64,000 nt of DNA from Brucella tritici (GTDB lineage Bacteria; Pseudomonadota; Alphaproteobacteria; Rhizobiales; Rhizobiaceae): assembly GCF_008932295.1 (NCBI RefSeq), contig NZ_WBWA01000002.1:186001-250000 (forward strand), given 5' to 3'. Shown here piece after piece: positions 25,742 to 35,295 of this stretch. Numbering within the stretch: position 1 is the first letter of the stretch; every line of letters starts with the position of its first letter. Under the pieces are notes generated by a model. The model did no database searches. It was not told the DNA's origin and saw only the letters and a program-made list of their open reading frames with translations. The position numbers and the translations under genes are program-made.

Positions 25742-26665
25742 CTATTTTCGGGACGGGACGCTTTGGGTCGCGATTACGAACCAGTCAGGCCTTTCGGCTG
25801 AAAGGCGTGCGGCTGCCTGTTCGGTGGCCGCCATGTCTTCAAAGATTGCATAGCAGGTGGCACCTGAACCCGACATCTGTGCGTAGAGCGCTCCGCTTGC
25901 GTGAAGCATCTCAAGCTTGTCACTGATCCGGGGTGCCAGTTTCAGCGCCGGGGCTAGAAGATCGTTGCGGGTTGTTTGCAGATAGGCGCAAAGGGGGGCG
26001 ATATCTGCATGGGAAGCAAGGTTCAGTGCCGGATGATCGCGTTTGTCGAGCGCGCGAAAAACATCCGGCGTTGCGACAGCGGTTCCGTCATTGACGAGCA
26101 ACATGGGCAAGGCCGGAAATTCGGCAACCGGGGTCAGGTCTTCGCCGATACCGCGTGCGGCCAATGGTGTTCCCTTTGATGCGCCATGCAGGCACATGGG
26201 CAGGTCGGCACCAAGAGCAAGCCCCATCATGGCGAATTGGTCGAAACCGAGATCAAGGCCCCACAACGCATCAAGTGCCAGCAGCGTTGCTGCGGCATCG
26301 CTCGATCCGCCGCCTATGCCCGACGCAATCGGAAGATTCTTCTCCAGATGAATGGCGACGGGCGGTACTGCCCTTTGCGCATGCTCGCGCAAGGTCTCGC
26401 GCGCTTTGAGAACCAGATTGCCGCCATCGAGCGGTATGCCCTTTGCAAAAGGACCGCTGACAGTGAAGCTGTCCTTTTCCGCAAATTCAACACGAACGCT
26501 GTCGCCAAAGCGCGCAAAGACGACCAGCATATCGAGTAGATGGTAGCCATCGTCACGACGCCCCGTCACATGCAGCGCGAGATTGATCTTGGCCGGGGCC
26601 AGTCGCGTCACGGAACCGGGAAATCCGGCATTGGCGGTTTTTTCGGTTTTCCGGGAAATGGTCAT
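25742..26665 (-). CDS. ispE: 4-diphosphocytidyl-2-C-methyl-D-erythritol kinase
   Basis: The 307-residue GHMP kinase starts with the conserved [22 protein letters not shown] segment and has the ATP-binding glycine-serine loop [16 protein letters not shown] around residue 130. It phosphorylates CDP-methylerythritol in the MEP isoprenoid pathway; the dxs gene of the same pathway lies at 59 kb. The N-terminus is about 20 residues longer than some homologues, so the start could be later. It is preceded by composite repeat copy E. Confidence 0.9.
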   Translation of the reverse strand: MTISRKTEKTANAGFPGSVTRLAPAKINLALHVTGRRDDGYHLLDMLVVFARFGDSVRVEFAEKDSFTVSGPFAKGIPLDGGNLVLKARETLREHAQRAVPPVAIHLEKNLPIASGIGGGSSDAAATLLALDALWGLDLGFDQFAMMGLALGADLPMCLHGASKGTPLAARGIGEDLTPVAEFPALPMLLVNDGTAVATPDVFRALDKRDHPALNLASHADIAPLCAYLQTTRNDLLAPALKLAPRISDKLEMLHASGALYAQMSGSGATCYAIFEDMAATEQAAARLSAERPDWFVIATQSVPSRK

Positions 26666-26689
26666 TTCTGGTTATGGACCGGCAATAGG

Positions 26690-26788
26690 GCATTTCCAGC
26701 AAAAGTGTGAAACGGTTTTGCGCAGGAAAATGCGATGAAACAAATAGTCAGAGCGGTTCCGACGATTCTGTTAAAATAGGAACCGCTC
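26690..26788. repeat. Palindromic intergenic repeat, composite copy E
   Basis: Hairpin 1 has ends GCATTTCC (26690-26697) and GGAAAATGC (26725-26733, one bulge) around the core AGCAAAAGTGTGAAACGGTT. Hairpin 2 has perfect 10-base arms GAGCGGTTCC (26751-26760) and GGAACCGCTC (26779-26788), identical to copy C near 9.2 kb. It lies upstream of ispE and downstream of the small membrane protein gene. Confidence 0.8.
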
Positions 26789-26860
26789 TAAAGAAACCAT
26801 GGCCGTCCGGTTACGGAAGCCACCGCGCCGCTTCTTCGGCAACTGCTTCTGATGGAAAGA

Positions 26861-27046
26861 TCAGTCCTTCTTGACGTAATATTCGCCGGTTTTAGGGTCT
26901 TGCACGAGTGTGCCATGAGCCCGGTTCTGCGCTTCCTTTTCTGCCTGACGCACACGCTGGGACACGCGCGAGGCTTCACGCTTGAACGAGCGGTAGCCGT
27001 ACCAGGCGGCGGCGATGATCAGCAGCAGAAAGATGAGCTGGGGCAT
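26861..27046 (-). CDS. Small single-pass membrane protein of unknown function
   Basis: A 61-residue product with one membrane segment (LIFLLLIIAAAWYGY) and a charged, helical tail ending in DPKTGEYYVKKD. It lacks a cleavable signal site, so the N-terminus is probably anchored in the inner membrane. I recall similar short proteins beside S49 peptidase and isoprenoid genes in Rhizobiales, but no function is known. It lies 179 bases downstream of the S49 peptidase gene's stop on the same strand. Confidence 0.65.
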   Translation of the reverse strand: MPQLIFLLLIIAAAWYGYRSFKREASRVSQRVRQAEKEAQNRAHGTLVQDPKTGEYYVKKD

Positions 27047-27225
27047 GGCCTCAAGTCCTTAAGGGTTGCATTTCGGATTACCAGATCGCAACGCCGAAAT
27101 GCCGGATGTTCATGAAGGGGCGGGAAGCGGCCCACCCCGCTTTCTGACACCATATCATGGTGAAACGAGGGAATTCAAAGCTTTGGTTCGAAAATCGACG
27201 CCGATTTTCGCCTTCGCTTTATTTT

Positions 27226-28098
27226 TTACAGACCATAACGGCCCCAAAGCGCCTTTTCTTCGGCCACAGAAAGCAGACCGTCGCCGAGATGCGCGGCAAT
27301 GGAAGCCGGTTCAAGATTACCGAGTGCCATATCCACACCGGGCATCTTGCGCCCCAGAAGACCGCGCTTCTGTTCCACGAGCTTGAGCTTAACCTTGTCT
27401 CCATAGGTTTTGCGCAGGAAGCTGCGCATATCGCCAAGCCCGTCAATCAGGCCAAGCTCATGCCCCTTGATGCCGGTCCAGAACAGCCCGGTAAACAGGT
27501 CCTTGTCTTCTGCAAGTTTCGTACCGCGCCGTTCCTTCACCATGTCGATGAAGGTCTCGTGGATTTCGAGTTGCAGTGATTTCAGCCGCTCAATGTCGGC
27601 CTTCTTCTCCGGCTGGAACGGGTCAAGCGTCACCTTGTTGGAGCCCGCCGTATAGACGCGGCGCTCGACACCGATCTTTTTCAGAAGCTCAGGGAAGCCG
27701 AACGAGGCCGACACAACGCCGATAGAGCCGACGATGGATGACGGATCGGCGATGATTTCGTCACCGGCCAGCGCAATCATATAGCCACCCGAGGCGGCGA
27801 CATCTTCGACGAAGATGAGGACCTTCTTCTGATGTTCGGCTGCGAGATCGCGGATACGCCGGTAGATCAGGCGGGACTGAACCGGCGAACCGCCGGGCGA
27901 ATTGAGCGAAATGGCAACGGCAGGCGCTTCCTTGTCGGTGAACGCCTTTTCAAGGACTGCTGCTGTCGACGCGAGTGAAAGCATCGGGCGGAATGCAGAT
28001 CCACCGGACATGATGGCGCCATGCAGTCGCACGACAGGTATCTCGATGGAAACCGGGCGGAAGCGGCGTGGAACAAGGCGCGTCAATAAACCGGGCAA
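27226..28098 (-). CDS. S49-family peptidase (SppA/SohB-like)
   Basis: The 290-residue protein has the S49 Ser/Lys dyad: S103 in the EDVAASGGYM segment, and K155 in AGSNKVTLDP, about 52 residues later as in Bacillus SppA. Other hallmarks are NSPGGSP and IIADPSSIVGSIGVV. Such peptidases degrade cleaved signal peptides or membrane protein fragments. A hydrophobic N-terminal anchor is weak, and no signal peptide is seen. It is upstream of the small membrane protein and downstream of nhaA on the same strand. Confidence 0.86.
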   Translation of the reverse strand: MPGLLTRLVPRRFRPVSIEIPVVRLHGAIMSGGSAFRPMLSLASTAAVLEKAFTDKEAPAVAISLNSPGGSPVQSRLIYRRIRDLAAEHQKKVLIFVEDVAASGGYMIALAGDEIIADPSSIVGSIGVVSASFGFPELLKKIGVERRVYTAGSNKVTLDPFQPEKKADIERLKSLQLEIHETFIDMVKERRGTKLAEDKDLFTGLFWTGIKGHELGLIDGLGDMRSFLRKTYGDKVKLKLVEQKRGLLGRKMPGVDMALGNLEPASIAAHLGDGLLSVAEEKALWGRYGL

Positions 28099-28216
28099 GG
28101 CTAACTCCTGCTAACTGAAACCATTCAGGCTCTCAGCCGGAATGTAGGAAGCAATATGGGAAACACAAAGGAAACCGCCCGGAATTTTTGCTTTCCGAGC
28201 GGCAGTATTGTTCCCG

Positions 28217-29398
28217 TCAGGCGTTTTTCGGTTTTGTGACCAGCCGCAGCAGAATATAGCCGCAGATAGCTGACAGGCCCGAGCCAGCCAGCACGCCAAT
28301 CTTTGTTTCCGCTTGCATGAGTTCCGACGGGAAGGAGAGGAGGCCAATGAAGATGCTCATTGTGAAGCCGATCCCGCACAGGACCGCCACGCCGTAAAGC
28401 TGTATCCATGTGGCACCGAGCGGCTTTTGCGCCAGACCCGTCTTGATCGCGAGCCATGCCGCTCCAAAAACGCCAAGCTGCTTGCCGATGAAAAGGCCAA
28501 GCATGATGCCAAGCGTGAGTGTATCCCGCATCACCGAGGCATCGAGACCGGCGAACGATATGCCCGCATTGGCGAAGCCGAAAATAGGTACGATGATGAA
28601 GGCAACAGGCTTGGCCAGTGCGTGTTCCAGTATATGCAGCGGCGAGGTCATGTCGTCGGGCTTGCCGGGCGCGGGTTTCAGCGGAATCATCAGCGCCGTC
28701 ACCACGCCTGCAACCGTTGCATGAACGCCGGAATTCAACACGAAGAACCAGAGCGCTGCTCCACCGATCAGGTAAGGCAGGAGCTTCATCACGCCCATCC
28801 GGTTCATGACGAACAGAACGATAGCCGCGGCGAAAGCTCCACCAAGATATGGCATGGAGATTTCGGCGGTATAGAAGATGGCGATGATGACGACGGCTGC
28901 GAGATCGTCCAGGATAGCAAGCGTCGCCAGAAACACCTTGAGGCTGGAAGGAACCCGCGACCCCAGAAGTGACAGAACGCCGAGCGCAAAAGCGATGTCG
29001 GTGGCAGATGGCACAGCCCAGCCACGCACCTTGGCGGGGTCGTGCCAGTTGAACGCGGTAAAGATGATGGCTGGCAGTATGACACCGCCTGCGGCCGCGA
29101 TGCCGGGCAGCATGCGGTTTGGCCAGCTTGCCAGTTGCCCATCGAGAAATTCGCGTTTGATTTCCAGCCCTACAAGCAGGAAGAACACCGCCATCAAGGC
29201 ATCGTTGATCCAGTCTGTCAGACTGAGCGGACCGATATGAGTGTGCAATATATCGAAATAGGCCTGCGAGAACGGAGAGTTCGCCACGATGAGCGCGAGC
29301 GCTGCCGCCGCCATCAGGCTTATGCCACCGGCAGATTCACTATCAAGAAAACGCCGCATGACGGATACCGGACGGCTTTTGTTTGGGCTGTGGTTCAT
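28217..29398 (-). CDS. nhaA: Na+/H+ antiporter NhaA
   Basis: The 393-residue protein has about twelve membrane segments and the NhaA signature [16 protein letters not shown] (D134) and the acidic pair D164 and D165 in [10 protein letters not shown], which bind the cation. NhaA expels sodium in exchange for protons and protects cells from salt and alkaline stress. The start at 29398 has GGAACC upstream, a weak site. It is transcribed away from the VOC-family gene, with which it shares a roughly 210-base promoter region. Confidence 0.93.
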   Translation of the reverse strand: MNHSPNKSRPVSVMRRFLDSESAGGISLMAAAALALIVANSPFSQAYFDILHTHIGPLSLTDWINDALMAVFFLLVGLEIKREFLDGQLASWPNRMLPGIAAAGGVILPAIIFTAFNWHDPAKVRGWAVPSATDIAFALGVLSLLGSRVPSSLKVFLATLAILDDLAAVVIIAIFYTAEISMPYLGGAFAAAIVLFVMNRMGVMKLLPYLIGGAALWFFVLNSGVHATVAGVVTALMIPLKPAPGKPDDMTSPLHILEHALAKPVAFIIVPIFGFANAGISFAGLDASVMRDTLTLGIMLGLFIGKQLGVFGAAWLAIKTGLAQKPLGATWIQLYGVAVLCGIGFTMSIFIGLLSFPSELMQAETKIGVLAGSGLSAICGYILLRLVTKPKNA

Positions 29399-29609
29399 TG
29401 GTTCCCGTTGCCTGTTCTTGTCGTTTTGTTGTTTGCGCTTTTTCGGAAAAGGGCGGCGGGGAGCCGCAGAACGAAAATTGCTGCTTTAGGAATATTGGCT
29501 CGAATATAGGGTTTCAATCAAAATCACCCGCTCGGACCGAAATCGGCAGGTCTGAACTGTCGGAACTTCTGAAATGCTGCCGTGTTATCCGATCCGGGAG
29601 GACACCGCG

Positions 29610-29954
29610 ATGGTGCTCACGGCTATTTTCGCGCAGCTCAATTGTACCGACCTCGAACGCAGCACGGAGTGGTTCGCCACGATCTTCGATCGCAATCCCG
29701 ATGCGCGACCAATGCAGGGACTGGCTGAGTGGCATCACGGTTCAGGTGCCGGGTTCCAGCTCTATCTGAATCCGGTGGAAGCCGGGCACGGAACGCTGAC
29801 GCTCATTGTCCGCGACGTGCGGGTCGAGCATGCGCGGCTTTCCTTCGAAGGGATTCGCCCCGGAAATGTCGAGAGCGCCGACTATACGACGATCCTGAGA
29901 TTGCACGATCCGGACCGCAATCTGGTCGTGCTGGCACAGCCTAATATTAAATAA
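29610..29954 (+). CDS. VOC-family (glyoxalase/bleomycin-resistance-like) protein
   Basis: A 114-residue single VOC domain, with a first beta-alpha-beta unit (FAQLNCTDLERSTEWFATIF) and late RLHDPDRNLVVLAQ, the usual metal-binding strand of the family. The metal-binding set is incomplete to my eye, so it may bind rather than convert its ligand. The ATG at 29610 has GGGAGG upstream. The last eight bases overlap the end of the convergent methyltransferase gene. Confidence 0.75.
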   Translation: MVLTAIFAQLNCTDLERSTEWFATIFDRNPDARPMQGLAEWHHGSGAGFQLYLNPVEAGHGTLTLIVRDVRVEHARLSFEGIRPGNVESADYTTILRLHDPDRNLVVLAQPNIK

Positions 29955-30741
29955 GGGCGTCGAGCCCGTTATTGATGCCGTCGGCGCGACGCGTGAAACC
30001 ATGCCCCTCGCTGCCATGGAGAACGAGCGCTGGCATGAGCGACAGACCGGCGCGGCTTCCGCGCGTGCCTGTCACGACGATGCGGATCGCCGCTGCATCG
30101 GGACGCGGCTGGACAGGAACGATCTTCAAGCCGCCAAACCGACCCGACAAAGCCTCAATGATGGGGGAAATGGAGCCGGGGCGGGCAATAATAGCAATGC
30201 CGCCGCCAGGCTTAACAATGCCTGCCGCAGTGCGCACCCATTGTTCGAACATGCCTTCGGGCATGACATGCGCTTCCGCCTTCAGCGGATCGGGCGTGCT
30301 GCGATCGCGCGCTTCGTTGAAGGGCGGATTCATGATAGCAAAGTCGAAACTGTTATCGGCCAGTCCTGCGGCGAGGCGTGCCTTGCCTCTCAGGGCGACG
30401 TCGGCCTCGATCACGCTGATACGACCAGCCAAGGCGGTATTCAGCGGATGCGCAATGCTTTTACGGGCAAAGCCCGCCATGAAGGCGGAACGCTCGACTA
30501 GGGTGATACTGGTGCCCGGGCATCGGGAGGCGACCGCAAGTCCGGCAGCACCTGCGCCGCTGCCAAGATCAACAACGCGTCCGGCAAAGCCGTTTGGAAC
30601 GGCACTTGCCAGAATCATCGCATCCACGCCGGAACGATGGCCTTTCAATGCGGGCTGGATGAGATGAAACGCCCCGCGATGAAACACATCAAGCGTTTCT
30701 CCGGCTTCATCTTCGCTTTCCGAACTTGTTTCAGAATTCAT
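29947..30741 (-). CDS. tRNA1(Val) A37 N6-methyltransferase-like protein (TrmN6/YfiC family)
   Basis: The 264-residue protein has a Rossmann methyltransferase core with VVDLGSGAGAAGLAVASR for S-adenosylmethionine and the NPPF catalytic motif (MNPPFNEARDRSTPDP) of N6-adenine and N5-glutamine methyltransferases. Order and spacing match the TrmN6/YfiC type. Its start ATG overlaps the stop of the DUF2007 gene as ATGA, so the two are probably co-translated. The convergent VOC gene overlaps its 3' end by eight bases. Confidence 0.84.
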   Translation of the reverse strand: MNSETSSESEDEAGETLDVFHRGAFHLIQPALKGHRSGVDAMILASAVPNGFAGRVVDLGSGAGAAGLAVASRCPGTSITLVERSAFMAGFARKSIAHPLNTALAGRISVIEADVALRGKARLAAGLADNSFDFAIMNPPFNEARDRSTPDPLKAEAHVMPEGMFEQWVRTAAGIVKPGGGIAIIARPGSISPIIEALSGRFGGLKIVPVQPRPDAAAIRIVVTGTRGSRAGLSLMPALVLHGSEGHGFTRRADGINNGLDALI

Positions 30742-30962
30742 TGATCGCGCAATTCGTGTTCAATCTCGGCATCGATCAAAATCTGCCGTGCTTCGTCAAC
30801 CTGTTCTTCGCTGACCAGAAGGCGGCGCGGCAATACGCCCAAAGAGCCTTCGATAATGCTCATATTCGTGTCGGCAATGAAATAAGCGATCCCGGCCTCC
30901 TTCATCAAGGCCTCGGCAAAGGACAGCAGAACGGAATCATTTGTACGGATAAGTTCGATCAT
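30738..30962 (-). CDS. DUF2007 small protein
   Basis: A 74-residue protein, MIELIRTNDSVLLSFAEALMKEAGI, with a ferredoxin-like beta-alpha-beta pattern found in DUF2007 (a PII-like putative signalling fold). The function is unknown. ATG 30962 is favoured on family length over an open extension to 31010. It is translationally coupled to the TrmN6-like gene by a four-base overlap, and it diverges from the polyprenyl synthase gene. Confidence 0.75.
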   Translation of the reverse strand: MIELIRTNDSVLLSFAEALMKEAGIAYFIADTNMSIIEGSLGVLPRRLLVSEEQVDEARQILIDAEIEHELRDQ

Positions 30963-31115
30963 TTGAACAGTTTGTAGCGAATGCACCGCATTGACAACAG
31001 CTTCCTTCAATGGTGAACAGGCGTTGGAATAGTAACGCTTTGAGGGCGCTTTGGGGGCAGTTGCGTCTTGAGCAATCCGGTCCGTTTCAATAATGTGGCC
31101 GGGCAGCTAGGAGAA

Positions 31116-32138
31116 ATGGCATTGGGTGTGGTTCTGAATCTGGACGGTAAAAAGAAACAGGAAGGCTCGGTTCAACCGCTTGTCGATCTGACAAAGGCCG
31201 ACATGGCGCGGGTGAACGAGATGATCCTTTCCCGGGCCGGGTCCGATGTTGAAATGATACCGGAAGTCGCCAATCATCTGATTTCCTCCGGCGGCAAGCG
31301 CCTGCGTCCCATGATGACGCTCGCGGCAGCCCGCATGTTTGGTTACGAAGGCGACGGCCATGTGCGCCTCGCGACCGCTGTGGAATTCATGCACACAGCC
31401 ACGTTGCTGCATGACGATGTGGTCGATGAAAGCGATCTGCGTCGCGGAAAAAGCACGGCGCGCATGATCTGGGGCAACCAGGCCAGCGTTCTCGTCGGCG
31501 ACTTCCTCCTGGGGCAGGCCTTCAAGATGATGGTCGATGTCGGTTCGCTCGACGCGCTCGACGTTCTCGCGACCTCGGCGTCAGTGATCGCCGAAGGCGA
31601 AGTGATGCAGCTTGCCGCTGCCAAGAACATGGAAACCACCGAAGACGAATATCTGGCGGTCATCAAGGCCAAGACTGCGGCGCTGTTTTCGGCTGCCGGT
31701 GAAGTCGGCCCGATCATTGCCGGTGCACAGCGTTCGGATCGTGCAGCGCTGCGCGATTACGGCCTCAATCTCGGCCTTGCCTTCCAGCTTGTCGATGATG
31801 CGCTTGATTATGGCGGCTCGGCAGCCGATCTCGGCAAGAATACCGGTGACGATTTCCGGGAAGGCAAGATTACACTTCCGGTGATTCTGAGCTATCGTCG
31901 GGGCACCGACGATGAGCGTGCTTTCTGGAAGCACGCGATTGAGGACGGTGCGAGCGATGACGCCTCGCTTGAAAAGGCCATCGGCCTGATGACGAAGCAC
32001 GGCGCGATTGCCGACACTGTGCAGCGCGCGCGGCATTTCGGCGAAATTGCCCGCGATGCTTTGGCACCTTTGAAAGCGACGCCTCAGAAGGACGCGCTGA
32101 TCGAAGTCATCGATTTCTGCATCAGCCGCGTGAACTGA
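31116..32138 (+). CDS. Polyprenyl (octa/decaprenyl) diphosphate synthase
   Basis: The 340-residue enzyme has both aspartate-rich motifs of trans-prenyltransferases: LLHDDVVDES (first DDXXD) and QLVDDALDYGG (second). It condenses isopentenyl diphosphate to make the long side chain of ubiquinone; in Ochrobactrum and Brucella this is usually the ten-unit chain. The start is unclear: ATG 31116 matches what I recall of the Brucella protein, has AGGAG only two bases upstream, and a TTG at 31068 is in the same frame. Likely partner of ubiA at 45.9 kb. Confidence 0.85.
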   Translation: MALGVVLNLDGKKKQEGSVQPLVDLTKADMARVNEMILSRAGSDVEMIPEVANHLISSGGKRLRPMMTLAAARMFGYEGDGHVRLATAVEFMHTATLLHDDVVDESDLRRGKSTARMIWGNQASVLVGDFLLGQAFKMMVDVGSLDALDVLATSASVIAEGEVMQLAAAKNMETTEDEYLAVIKAKTAALFSAAGEVGPIIAGAQRSDRAALRDYGLNLGLAFQLVDDALDYGGSAADLGKNTGDDFREGKITLPVILSYRRGTDDERAFWKHAIEDGASDDASLEKAIGLMTKHGAIADTVQRARHFGEIARDALAPLKATPQKDALIEVIDFCISRVN

Positions 32139-32236
32139 CCGGCAATAGCCACAAACTCCGGCCAGCATTTCTTGCGGGCCAGCGATACACGGGAAAAGCA
32201 CCTCATCACGGATGCTTTTCTTGCCCCGCCATCCCA

Positions 32237-32263
32237 AAAAGGCCATGCTTGGGGTGCCTTTTC
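32237..32263 (+). terminator. Weak terminator candidate after the polyprenyl synthase gene
   Basis: The stem AAAAGGC (32237-32243) and GCCTTTT (32256-32262) encloses a 12-base loop and is followed by two pyrimidines only. It is the only hairpin I can see between this gene and the TPR gene, so it may be the end of the polyprenyl synthase transcript. Confidence 0.35.
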
Positions 32264-32353
32264 CGGCAAAGAGACAGCGTGCCCGGCTTTTGAGCCAGTT
32301 GGGGTTCGCTTGCCGGTATCTGTCACAGGGATTTGAGAAGAGGATAGGGCTTT

Positions 32354-34219
32354 ATGCGGCAAGGATCGAAATACCGCCCGCTTTATGGTTTGCTGCTCTC
32401 GCTTCTGGCGGGGATAGCGATCCCGACAAGCGGCGCTTTGGCCAAGACGACAGCCGATCCCACACCGTCTCCTGTCCGCGCCGGTTCGTTTGCCGGAGCC
32501 TATCTTGCCGGACGCACTGCCGAATCCGACAATAATCTCGCTACCGCCGTCGATTTCTATCGTCAGGCCATGGCGTTTGATCCGGGCAATGCGCAGATCA
32601 AGCAGGATTTGCTGCTGGTTCTGCTGACCGAAGGCCGCTTCAAGGATGCGCTGCCTCTGGCGGAAGAACTGAAGAACATCCCTGATATCGAGCGTTTTTC
32701 GCGCGTGGCACTGGCGATCGACGCCATCGACCGCAAGCAATATCGCAAGGTTGGACCGCTTCTGATGCTGTCGCTGCAATCCGATATGGATCGCCTCGCG
32801 ACCGGCTTCATGAGCGCATGGGTAAAGGTCGGGCAGGGCAATGCCAAACAGGCGCTCGCCGACATCCAGAAAATGCAGGGACCAGAATGGTACGGTCTGT
32901 TCCGCACCTACAATTCCGCATTGATAGCCGATCTTGCTGGCCAGAACCAGGAAGCGCGTGATTTCTACCAGCAGGCTATCGATGACCGGCCCGGCGGAAG
33001 CGCTGCCCCCGACACTTATGAACGCATCGTGATGGCCTATGCCTCCTTCAAGCTTCGTCAGGGCGACAAGGAAGGTGCGATCAAGACGTTGAACGATGCA
33101 GCCGAACTCCTGAACGGTCGTATGACGATCACTGAAATGCGCGAAAAGATCGAGGCAGGCGAGAAATATGGCCGCCTGATCAAAACTGCTCAGGAAGGCA
33201 CTGCTGAAGCGCTCTATACGCTTGGCACGGCGATTAACCGTAGCGGCGCGGAAGCTTTCGCCAAGCTTTATCTGCAGATGTCACTGCCGCTGCGTCCGGA
33301 CAATGACGCAACGCTTTATCAGTTGGGCGATATTTCCGCCAAATTGCGCCAGCCGGAAAAGGCCATCGACTATTATGGCCGCGTGCCGGAGAAATCGCCT
33401 TACCGCCGCGATGCGGAAATGCAGCGTGCGCTCAATCTGGCGGAAAACAACCAGTCTGCTGAAGCCGTCAAGCAGTTGAAAGTTCTGCTCGACCGCGACA
33501 AGACCGACATGCGCACTTATCTGGCGCTCGGTGGTGTCTATGCGCAGGACAAGAATTTCGCCGATGCAGCGAAGATTTATGATGCTGCGGTGGAGCAGAT
33601 CAAGACGCCGGAACGCAAGGACTGGCCGGTCTTCTACCAACGCGGCATTGCCTATGAACGCCTGAAGCAATGGGACAAGGCCGAGCCCAATTTCCGCAAG
33701 GCGCTGGAGCTTTACCCTGACCAGCCGCAGGTACTGAACTATCTTGGCTATTCCTGGGTTGACCGGGGTGAAAATCTCGATGAAGCGCTGGGCATGATTA
33801 AGAAGGCGGTCGAGCTGCGTCCGCAGGACGGTTATATCGTCGACTCACTGGGCTGGGCTTATTACATGCTGGGCCGGTATGACGAGGCGGTGGTTGAACT
33901 GGAAAAGGCGGTCAAGCTTCGTCCGGAAGACCCGACGATCAACGACCATATGGGCGATGCCTACTGGCGTGTCGGGCGCCTTCTGGAAGCGACCTTCCAG
34001 TGGAACCATGCCATCGCCGGCAAGCCCGAGCCGGAAGATTTGGTGAAGATCGAGGCGAAGCTGAAGAAGGGTTTGCCGGATATTCCGGGGCAATCTTCTG
34101 CCGATGCTGCAAAGCCCGACGAGAAAAAGCCTGTCGAGCAGAAGCCGGAAGTTCCTGTGCAATCGCCTGCGCCTGCCGCACCGTCCGACAAGGCTCCAGA
34201 AAAACCGGCAACTGACTAA
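32354..34219 (+). CDS. Secreted or membrane-tethered TPR-repeat protein
   Basis: The 621-residue product has an N-terminal signal-like segment (LYGLLLSLLAGIAIPTSGALA) and then many tetratricopeptide-like helix pairs, for example AEPNFRKALELYPDQPQVLN, LGMIKKAVELRPQDGYIVDS and VVELEKAVKLRPEDPTINDH. The tail is rich in Lys, Pro and Ala (SPAPAAPSDKAPEKP). TPR domains hold protein partners together; the partner is unknown. It is the gene before glyQ on the same strand, 140 bases away, and may share a transcript with it. The order is conserved in Rhizobiales as I recall. Confidence 0.78.
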   Translation: MRQGSKYRPLYGLLLSLLAGIAIPTSGALAKTTADPTPSPVRAGSFAGAYLAGRTAESDNNLATAVDFYRQAMAFDPGNAQIKQDLLLVLLTEGRFKDALPLAEELKNIPDIERFSRVALAIDAIDRKQYRKVGPLLMLSLQSDMDRLATGFMSAWVKVGQGNAKQALADIQKMQGPEWYGLFRTYNSALIADLAGQNQEARDFYQQAIDDRPGGSAAPDTYERIVMAYASFKLRQGDKEGAIKTLNDAAELLNGRMTITEMREKIEAGEKYGRLIKTAQEGTAEALYTLGTAINRSGAEAFAKLYLQMSLPLRPDNDATLYQLGDISAKLRQPEKAIDYYGRVPEKSPYRRDAEMQRALNLAENNQSAEAVKQLKVLLDRDKTDMRTYLALGGVYAQDKNFADAAKIYDAAVEQIKTPERKDWPVFYQRGIAYERLKQWDKAEPNFRKALELYPDQPQVLNYLGYSWVDRGENLDEALGMIKKAVELRPQDGYIVDSLGWAYYMLGRYDEAVVELEKAVKLRPEDPTINDHMGDAYWRVGRLLEATFQWNHAIAGKPEPEDLVKIEAKLKKGLPDIPGQSSADAAKPDEKKPVEQKPEVPVQSPAPAAPSDKAPEKPATD

Positions 34220-34359
34220 GAGCTTCAGGCTGCGGGTTTCAAAGTGGTGTGACACCGAAACTGGCAGCCTGTGCTTGACCCTGCGTTACGGACAAATTAG
34301 ACCGGGCCATCATTTCAATTACAAGGCCCGACCCCGTGTCCAGTACGTTGCCAGCACAT

Positions 34360-35295
34360 ATGCATCCCACCCGTTCCTTTCAGGGTCTGATCCTGACGCT
34401 CCATAACTATTGGGCGGAGCACGGTTGCGCCATTCTGCAGCCCTATGACATGGAAGTTGGTGCCGGTACGTTTCACCCGGCAACGACGCTGCGCTCGCTG
34501 GGGCCGAAGCCGTGGAAGGCTGCCTATGTGCAGCCATCGCGTCGTCCGAAGGATGGCCGTTACGGTGAAAACCCGAACCGCCTCCAGCACTATTACCAGT
34601 ATCAGGTCATCATCAAGCCATCGCCGCCGAACCTTCAGGATCTCTATCTTGGTTCGCTGCGCGCCATCGGCCTTGATCCGACGCTGCATGACGTTCGCTT
34701 CGTGGAAGACGATTGGGAAAGCCCGACGCTCGGCGCATGGGGTCTCGGCTGGGAATGCTGGTGCGACGGCATGGAAGTGTCGCAGTTCACCTATTTCCAG
34801 CAGGTCTGCGGCATCGAATGCTCGCCGGTTTCCGGTGAGCTGACCTATGGTCTCGAACGCCTCGCCATGTATGTGCAGGGTGTGGACAATGTCTACGACC
34901 TCAACTTCAACGGCCTCGAAGGCGACGAGAAGGTCACTTATGGCGAGGTGTTCCTGCAGGCCGAGCAGGAATATTCCCGCTACAACTTTGAAATGGCCAA
35001 TACCGAGGCTTTGCATCAGCATTTCATCGATGCCGAGCGCGAATGCGAGGCCATTCTGAAGGCTGGTGCGCCTGCTCCTGACGCCAATCATAAAATGCAT
35101 AAGAGCGTTTTCCCGGCCTATGACCAGTGCATCAAGGCATCCCACGTGTTCAATCTGATGGATGCGCGCGGCGTGATCTCGGTCACCGAGCGTCAGAGCT
35201 ATATTCTGCGCGTGCGCAATCTTGCGCGTCAGTGCGGCGAGGCATTCCTTCTGACGGATGCCGGTGGTTTCAATTTCAAGCGTGAGGGCGAGTAA
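34360..35295 (+). CDS. glyQ: Glycyl-tRNA synthetase alpha subunit
   Basis: The 311-residue protein starts [23 protein letters not shown], the family start, and has the class II motif region [21 protein letters not shown]. It forms an alpha2beta2 enzyme with GlyS and carries the active site. I prefer ATG 34360 to the GTG at 34336, because the conserved N-terminus begins there. It overlaps glyS by one base (TAATG). Confidence 0.95.
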   Translation: MHPTRSFQGLILTLHNYWAEHGCAILQPYDMEVGAGTFHPATTLRSLGPKPWKAAYVQPSRRPKDGRYGENPNRLQHYYQYQVIIKPSPPNLQDLYLGSLRAIGLDPTLHDVRFVEDDWESPTLGAWGLGWECWCDGMEVSQFTYFQQVCGIECSPVSGELTYGLERLAMYVQGVDNVYDLNFNGLEGDEKVTYGEVFLQAEQEYSRYNFEMANTEALHQHFIDAERECEAILKAGAPAPDANHKMHKSVFPAYDQCIKASHVFNLMDARGVISVTERQSYILRVRNLARQCGEAFLLTDAGGFNFKREGE

